A stretch of DNA of 8,513 nt from Oscillospiraceae bacterium (GTDB taxonomy: Bacteria; Bacillota; Clostridia; Oscillospirales; Oscillospiraceae), in NCBI GenBank assembly GCA_020025655.1, contig JAHHRR010000062.1:1-8513 (forward strand), written 5' to 3'. The position numbers and the translations under genes were made by a program. Positions 5,261-8,513 of this stretch are shown here, piece by piece; within the stretch, counting starts at the first letter, position 1, and every line of letters starts with the position of its first letter. A model generated the notes under the pieces. The model was not told the origin of the DNA. It saw nothing but the letters and a program-made list of their open reading frames with translations, and searched no databases.

Positions 5261-6640
5261 TTAAATCTCCATTATTATTTTTTTAAAGTAGTTGCCACGC
5301 TCTTCAAAATTTTTAAATCTGTCGAATGAAGCGCAGGCAGGTGAAAACAGAACTATATCTCCGTTTTCGGCAGAAGCTGATGCAGCAAGCACAGCATCTT
5401 TGAAGTCATCAATTATTGTGACTTCTACACCGCTTTCAGGGTAGTATTTTGAATTTTTAACTGCGTTGCAGATTTTTTCTGCTGTTGCGCCTGTAAGGAA
5501 CAGACGTTTGGCTTTAAGACAGATTTCATCGCCAAGCTCATCAAAGGGTATCTTTTTATCGTAGCCGCCCGCTATAAGTATCGGCTTTGCAGTCAGCGAA
5601 TTAAGGCCTGCAATAGTGCGTGTAGGGCTTGAACCGATGGAGTCATTGATATAAGTCACTCCGTTCAAGCATCTCACCTGCTCAAGCCTGTGCTCAACAC
5701 CGCCGAAGCTCATTGCAACCTGTCGGCACACTTCATCGCTGACAAGTCCGTCTACTACTTCAAATGCAGCAAGGTAGTTCAGCACATTATGCTCACCGGG
5801 GATTTTAATTTCCGCAGCATCCATAATTTTTACCCGCTCTGTACCTTTAAGCCGGTAAATCACACCGTTTTCGCAGAATACACCGCAGGGTATTTCGGAT
5901 TTATCGGAAAAATAGCTGAGCTTAGAATGAGAATTGCTTCTGTAATACTCAGTATGCTCATCGTCAAAGTTGAGAACCAGTTTGTTCTCGGGATTCTGAT
6001 GCAGGAAAATGGACATTTTTGCATCTATGTAGTCCTGAAAATCCAAATGTTTATCCAGATGATTGGGAGTAAGATTTGTAATCAGTGCAATGTCAGGCTT
6101 ACACATCATGCTGTGGAGCTGAAATGAGCTTAATTCCAGAACCGCAAAATCATCCGCTTTAATATCCGGTACTTCGCAAAGCAGAGGATTTCCGATATTT
6201 CCGCCCAGATGTACCTTATATCCTCCCGCCTTTAAAAGCTCAGATATTATAGTAGAGGTGGTAGTTTTGCCGTCGCTGCCTGTAATGGCAACAGTACGGC
6301 AGGGGCATAAAGAAAAGAAAGCTTCCATTTCAGAAGTAATAACACTTCCGTTTTCCTTTGCTTTCTGTAAATGTTCATCAAAAGGCATAAGACCGGGTGT
6401 GCGGAAAATCACATCCTGCTCCAGACCTTCAAGATAATCCTCACCCAGATGGAACTTAGCGCCCATTGCTTTAAGCTTAACGCCCTCTTCACCCAGCTCC
6501 TCGAAGCTTCTTCTATCGCAGGCTGTAACATCACAGCCATTTTCCAGAAGCAGTTCAATGAGAGGCCTGTTGCTTATACCGATTCCTACAACAGCGATAC
6601 TTTTTCCTTTAAGTGCCTGAACGTATTCATCTAAACTCAC
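5261..6640 (-). CDS. murD: UDP-N-acetylmuramoylalanine--D-glutamate ligase MurD
   Basis: MurD adds D-glutamate to UDP-MurNAc-L-alanine in the cytoplasm, an ATP-dependent step of peptidoglycan synthesis. At 459 residues it is of normal length. A Rossmann-like N-terminal domain (SIAVVGIGISNRPL, about 14-27) is followed by the ATPase domain with P-loop GSDGKTTT (121-128), the TPNHLDKH motif (191-198) and the candidate carbamylated Lys208. The C-terminal domain carries EHRLE (316-320), NDSIGSSPTRT (332-342) and SPACASFDRFKNFEERG (433-449). The NDS motif lacks the lysine of E. coli NDSKATN; I recall the SSPTRT form from other Clostridia. Start is GTG (6638-6640), supported by GAGGTGA at 6646-6652. 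It leads the murD-ynbB-yunB-ligA operon from a strong promoter and is not in a dcw cluster here. Confidence 0.97.
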   Translation of the reverse strand: MSLDEYVQALKGKSIAVVGIGISNRPLIELLLENGCDVTACDRRSFEELGEEGVKLKAMGAKFHLGEDYLEGLEQDVIFRTPGLMPFDEHLQKAKENGSVITSEMEAFFSLCPCRTVAITGSDGKTTTSTIISELLKAGGYKVHLGGNIGNPLLCEVPDIKADDFAVLELSSFQLHSMMCKPDIALITNLTPNHLDKHLDFQDYIDAKMSIFLHQNPENKLVLNFDDEHTEYYRSNSHSKLSYFSDKSEIPCGVFCENGVIYRLKGTERVKIMDAAEIKIPGEHNVLNYLAAFEVVDGLVSDEVCRQVAMSFGGVEHRLEQVRCLNGVTYINDSIGSSPTRTIAGLNSLTAKPILIAGGYDKKIPFDELGDEICLKAKRLFLTGATAEKICNAVKNSKYYPESGVEVTIIDDFKDAVLAASASAENGDIVLFSPACASFDRFKNFEERGNYFKKIIMEI

Positions 6641-6675
6641 TTAAATCACCTCTATAATTTCATACTAACTAATAA

Positions 6676-6704
6676 AGTATACAGCTTTTTTTCCATTTAT
6701 ACAA
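6676..6704 (-). promoter_or_regulatory. Promoter of the murD operon
   Basis: On the minus strand, TTGTAT (6699-6704) and TATACT (6676-6681) are separated by 17 nt, with a TG just before the -10 box. This is a good sigma-A promoter. Transcription should start near 6669, about 28 nt before the GTG start. Confidence 0.75.
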
Positions 6705-6713
6705 GATTTATTA

Positions 6714-6742
6714 TTGACTTGCGGCCTAAAACTTAGTAAAAT
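6714..6742 (+). promoter_or_regulatory. Promoter of rnpB
   Basis: TTGACT (6714-6719) and TAAAAT (6737-6742) are separated by 17 nt, a near-consensus sigma-A promoter. The start would be near 6748-6750, one to three bases before the first RNase P helix. It is back to back with the murD promoter, with 9 nt between the two -35 boxes. Confidence 0.8.
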
Positions 6743-6747
6743 AGTAA

Positions 6748-7090
6748 ATCGAGCAGGTCGAACGACCGCGGGCATAAGGCGAAAGTCTGTGCGTGAGGAA
6801 AGTCCGGGCTCCATAGGGTAAGGATAACGGGTAACGCCCGCCAGGGGTAACCCTCGGACAAGTGCAACAGAGATATACCGCCGGGATTTCCCGGTAAGGG
6901 TGGAAAAGTGAGGTAAGAGCTCACTCGCCGTATGGTAACATATGGTTGCTGTAAACTCTATCCGGAGCAACACCGTGGGAGGACACATGGTCTGCCCGAC
7001 CGTCCTCGGGAGGTGGCTTGAACCTGTCGGCAACGGCAGGTCTAGATAGATGGTCGTTTTTAACAGAACCCGGCTTATAGACCTACTCAT
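6748..7090 (+). ncRNA. rnpB: RNase P RNA (class A)
   Basis: This is the catalytic RNA of RNase P, which removes the 5' leader of tRNA precursors together with the RnpA protein. Hallmarks are the near-invariant GAGGAAAGTCCGGGCTCC (6795-6812), the ACAGAGATATACCGCC core (6867-6882), GGAGGTGGC around 7010-7018 (the loop expected to pair with the tRNA CCA end), AGATAGATGG (7044-7053), and ACAGAACCCGGCTTATAG (7063-7080). The ends close as helix P1: GAGCAGGTC (6751-6759) pairs with GACCTACTC (7080-7088) with one C-A mismatch. The overall pattern is that of the ancestral class A type rather than the B. subtilis class B type. Length near 340 nt is normal. The exact ends are estimated from promoter, P1 and terminator. 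Confidence 0.96.
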
Positions 7091-7091
7091 T

Positions 7092-7122
7092 AAAAAGCAG
7101 CGGATTTTTCCGCTGCTTTTTT
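7092..7122 (+). terminator. Intrinsic terminator of rnpB
   Basis: AAAAAGCAGCGGA (7092-7104) pairs perfectly with TCCGCTGCTTTTT (7109-7121) around TTTT, and six T residues (7117-7122) follow the GC-rich part. It starts 4 nt after the P1 helix of RNase P RNA. Confidence 0.9.
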
Positions 7123-7207
7123 ATTTTCCGCAGCATACCGTTATAATCATTTCATACGACACATTAAGTCTAGTGCCTCACGAAATGCACCCTGACTGTA
7201 ACAGCAG

Positions 7208-7250
7208 AAAATCCCCTTCTGCCTGCTATCTGCAGGTAAAAGGGGATTTT
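7208..7250 (-). terminator. Terminator of yebC, possibly bidirectional
   Basis: AAAATCCCCTT (7208-7218) and AAGGGGATTTT (7240-7250) form an 11-bp stem, topped by an inner CCTGC/GCAGG stem (7222-7226 and 7232-7236) with a 5-base loop. On the minus strand it starts about 33 nt after the yebC stop and ends in TTTT. It could also block plus-strand read-through from rnpB. The rest of the interval 7123-7282 shows only the palindrome at 7253-7268. Confidence 0.7.
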
Positions 7251-7252
7251 AA

Positions 7253-7268
7253 TTTCATTATAATGAAA
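7253..7268. repeat. Perfect 16-bp AT-rich palindrome
   Basis: TTTCATTATAATGAAA is an exact palindrome lying between the yebC stop and its terminator. Its shape resembles binding sites of dimeric regulators such as Fur or PerR types, but no gene begins near it. It may simply be part of the 3' untranslated structure of yebC. Confidence 0.35.
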
Positions 7269-7282
7269 CCGGAAGAATTCTA

Positions 7283-8023
7283 TTATTCAGCGTCTTCCCA
7301 GTTGTGCCATACGTTCTGAACATCGTCGTTGTCCTCGAACATATCCAGCATCTTCTGCATATTCTTAATATCGCCCTCGTCGGTGAGAGTTACATAGCCG
7401 TTCTGGGGCAGCATTTCTACCTGAGCAGAAAGCAGGGTGTAGCCCTTTGCAGTAAGAGCATCTGCAACAGCTGCAACATCATCCTCGCCGGTATATGCGG
7501 TCATAACCTGACCGTCAGCCTCGAAGTCAGCAGCGCCTGCATCCAGAACGTCCATCATGACTTCATCCTCGTCAAGCTCCTCGTCCTCGTTATCGATGAC
7601 GATTACACCCTTCTTATCGAAGGACCAGGATACGCAGTTTGCAGCGCCCATGTTTCCGCCGTACTTATCAAAGTAGTGACGCATCTCACCTGCGGTACGG
7701 TTGCGGTTATCGGTCATAGTCTCAACAATGACTGCAACGCCGTTGGGGCCGTAACCTTCGTATACGATCTTTTCAAAGTTTTCGGTGTTACCTGCACCGA
7801 GAGCTTTATCAATAGTACGCTTGATATTATCATTAGGCATATTTGCTGCCTTAGCCTTAGCAATAACGGTAGCAAGCTTAGAGTTAGACTTGGGGTCACC
7901 ACCGCCGCCTTCCTTGACAGCAACGATCATCTCGCGGGCTATCTTTGTAAATGCCTGTGCGCGTTTTGCATCAGCTGCGCCTTTTGTTTTCTGTATGTTG
8001 TGCCATTTGGAATGTCCGGACAT
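7283..8023 (-). CDS. yebC: YebC/PmpR (TACO1) family protein
   Basis: This is a full-length (246 residues) YebC family protein. Members have been described as transcriptional regulators and, more recently, as translation factors that relieve ribosome stalling, like mitochondrial TACO1. Which role applies here cannot be told from sequence. The N-terminus is diagnostic (MSGHSKWHNIQKTKGAADAKRAQAFTKI, residues 1-28), followed by EGGGGDPKSNSKLATVIAKAKAANMPNDNIKRTIDKA (38-74) and YEGYGPNGVAVIVETMTDNRNRTAGEMRH (about 88-116). An acidic stretch, NEDEELDEDE, lies at about 145-154. The start has AGAGGAG (8032-8038) 8 nt upstream of ATG. It is a single-gene unit with its own promoter and terminator, with no RuvC or other common neighbour next to it here. 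Confidence 0.96.
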   Translation of the reverse strand: MSGHSKWHNIQKTKGAADAKRAQAFTKIAREMIVAVKEGGGGDPKSNSKLATVIAKAKAANMPNDNIKRTIDKALGAGNTENFEKIVYEGYGPNGVAVIVETMTDNRNRTAGEMRHYFDKYGGNMGAANCVSWSFDKKGVIVIDNEDEELDEDEVMMDVLDAGAADFEADGQVMTAYTGEDDVAAVADALTAKGYTLLSAQVEMLPQNGYVTLTDEGDIKNMQKMLDMFEDNDDVQNVWHNWEDAE

Positions 8024-8036
8024 AATAACAGCTCCT

Positions 8037-8048
8037 CTTATGCATAAG
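8037..8048. repeat. 12-bp palindrome overlapping the yebC ribosome site
   Basis: CTTATGCATAAG is an exact palindrome in the yebC leader, overlapping the 5' edge of the AAGAGGAG ribosome site. It could be a small operator or weak RNA structure. No regulator can be named. Confidence 0.3.
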
Positions 8049-8074
8049 TTTTAATCAATATTTTAACGGCTGAT

Positions 8075-8103
8075 ATTTTATCACATTATCCAGCATATTT
8101 CAA
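8075..8103 (-). promoter_or_regulatory. Promoter of yebC
   Basis: On the minus strand, TTGAAA (8098-8103) and TAAAAT (8075-8080) are separated by exactly 17 nt. Transcription would start near 8068, leaving a leader of about 45 nt. The -35 box lies in the tail of the decayed reading frame described at 8086-8513. Confidence 0.65.
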
Positions 8104-8335
8104 GGGCAAAAACCTATTACTGCGAAATTTATGGGTATAAATGGTGTAAAATTCGTCACCGCACCGCATTATAGCTGCTAAAAGCAGTGAATTCTCGTGT
8201 TATATCGCAATAAACTTCTGCAAAACTGCCATCTTCGATATCGCCAAGTGCAAATGCTTTATCTGTGCGACTGGTATTTTGCCATACGCCATCATCCTGC
8301 GCAATAGAACATTTTCGTAAATTACTAAATTTTAG

Positions 8336-8434
8336 CACAATTATGTTTTATCGGCTCATCCAAGACAATTTTTTCTCTGTCTATCTAAAATACTTTAAGG
8401 CAGTACCGGTTATGCGGTACTGCCTTAATATTCA
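8336..8434. mobile_element. Possible 99-nt palindromic insertion
   Basis: This segment separates two parts of the decayed gene that stay in the same frame when exactly 99 nt are removed. It contains a perfect 14-bp hairpin (8395-8408 with 8415-8428, 6-base loop) near one end and a T-rich, non-coding remainder. A hairpin at one end without terminal inverted repeats would suit a small non-autonomous relative of IS200/IS605 elements. I cannot see a transposase, and the boundaries are set only by the reading frame. Confidence 0.3.
8395..8428. repeat. Perfect 14-bp hairpin, element end or terminator
   Basis: TTAAGGCAGTACCG (8395-8408) and CGGTACTGCCTTAA (8415-8428) are exact complements around a 6-base loop. 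No strong T-run follows on either strand, although minus-strand TTAAAGTATTTTAG is T-rich. It could be the terminator of a gene to the right whose frame ends at 8432 or 8464. The alternative is that it belongs to the inserted segment. Confidence 0.6.
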
Positions 8435-8513
8435 GTCTTTGACACCAGTGCAAAACGCTCTGTTTAAATCTCCTTTGGAATAAGCAGCAGGCCTAAATCT
8501 GCGTTTTCTCCGT

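Larger units (their letters stand above)
8086..8513 (-). pseudogene. Decayed 3' end of a minus-strand protein gene, continues past right edge
   Basis: No intact gene covers this stretch, but three pieces on the minus strand read like one protein. From the right edge: GENADLGLLLIPKEI, ending at TAA 8464-8466; in the next frame LNRAFCTGVKD, ending at TGA 8432-8434; then, in that same frame after 99 nt, LKFSNLRKCSIAQDDG and onward through FALGDIEDGSFAEVYCDITREFTAF; and after a +1 shift near 8185, AAIMRCGDEFYTIYTHKFRSNRF to TAA at 8086-8088. The order (LLIP turn, DI/TAF strand, GDxFYT end) recalls a beta-sandwich repeat at the C-terminus of surface proteins in ruminococci. That resemblance is from memory and weak. 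The 60-codon GTG frame at 8156-8338 has no ribosome site and is part of this remnant, not a gene of its own. Confidence 0.4.

Noticed and set aside
6665..7090. Minus-strand open frame of 141 codons across rnpB
   Set aside because: The region is RNase P RNA on the other strand, with conserved cores and closing helix. The frame only reflects the GC-rich structured RNA.
7304..8047. Plus-strand open frame of 247 codons opposite yebC
   Set aside because: It mirrors the YebC codons, has no ribosome site, and its product shows no recognisable motif beyond hydrophobic and Cys-rich shadow sequence.
8156..8338. Independent 60-codon gene starting with GTG
   Set aside because: There is no ribosome site before the GTG. 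The protein-like text continues in other frames on both sides, so a decayed larger gene explains it better.
8395..8428. CRISPR repeat or tRNA fragment
   Set aside because: Only one hairpin copy is present with no regular spacing, and no cloverleaf or T-loop sequence can be found.

Overview
The window looks like chromosomal DNA from a spore-forming, anaerobic Clostridia-type Firmicute. Spore-coat (cotJ) and sporulation (yunB) genes sit next to Firmicute-style housekeeping genes, with strong AGGAGG-type ribosome sites, GTG and TTG starts, and a T-box leader. Base composition is moderate, not extremely AT-rich. A Ruminococcaceae/Oscillospiraceae-like host is my guess; nothing in the window names a species.

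Layout, left to right. Positions 1-98 (minus strand) hold a vegetative promoter and the first part of a T-box riboswitch whose gene lies beyond the left edge. Positions 191-1338 (minus) are a two-gene spore-coat operon: a fused CotJA-CotJB protein started by TTG, then the CotJC manganese-catalase-like protein, with a sigma-E-type promoter in front and a terminator behind. Positions 1337-6704 (minus) form one tight operon, murD, ynbB-like PLP enzyme gene, yunB, ligA, with a strong promoter and a strong terminator. Divergent from murD, on the plus strand, is rnpB (RNase P RNA) with its own promoter and terminator (6714-7122). Positions 7208-8103 (minus) are the yebC transcription unit. The last 430 bases hold no intact gene. 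They read as the decayed tail of a minus-strand protein gene, apparently split by a segment of about 99 nt carrying a perfect 14-bp hairpin.

The window mixes vegetative and sporulation functions. MurD makes the peptidoglycan precursor, LigA seals DNA, RNase P matures tRNA and YebC helps translation. YunB and the CotJ proteins act in the mother cell during sporulation. The most interesting regulatory candidate is at the yunB start. A 7-bp hairpin covers the start codon and borders the ribosome site in any read-through mRNA from murD. A sigma-E-like -10 box would start a short transcript that lacks one arm of that hairpin, so yunB could be translated mainly during sporulation even though it sits inside a housekeeping operon. 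I did not find a wholly new multi-gene system. The unusual points are this yunB switch, the CotJA-CotJB fusion and the interrupted remnant at the right edge.
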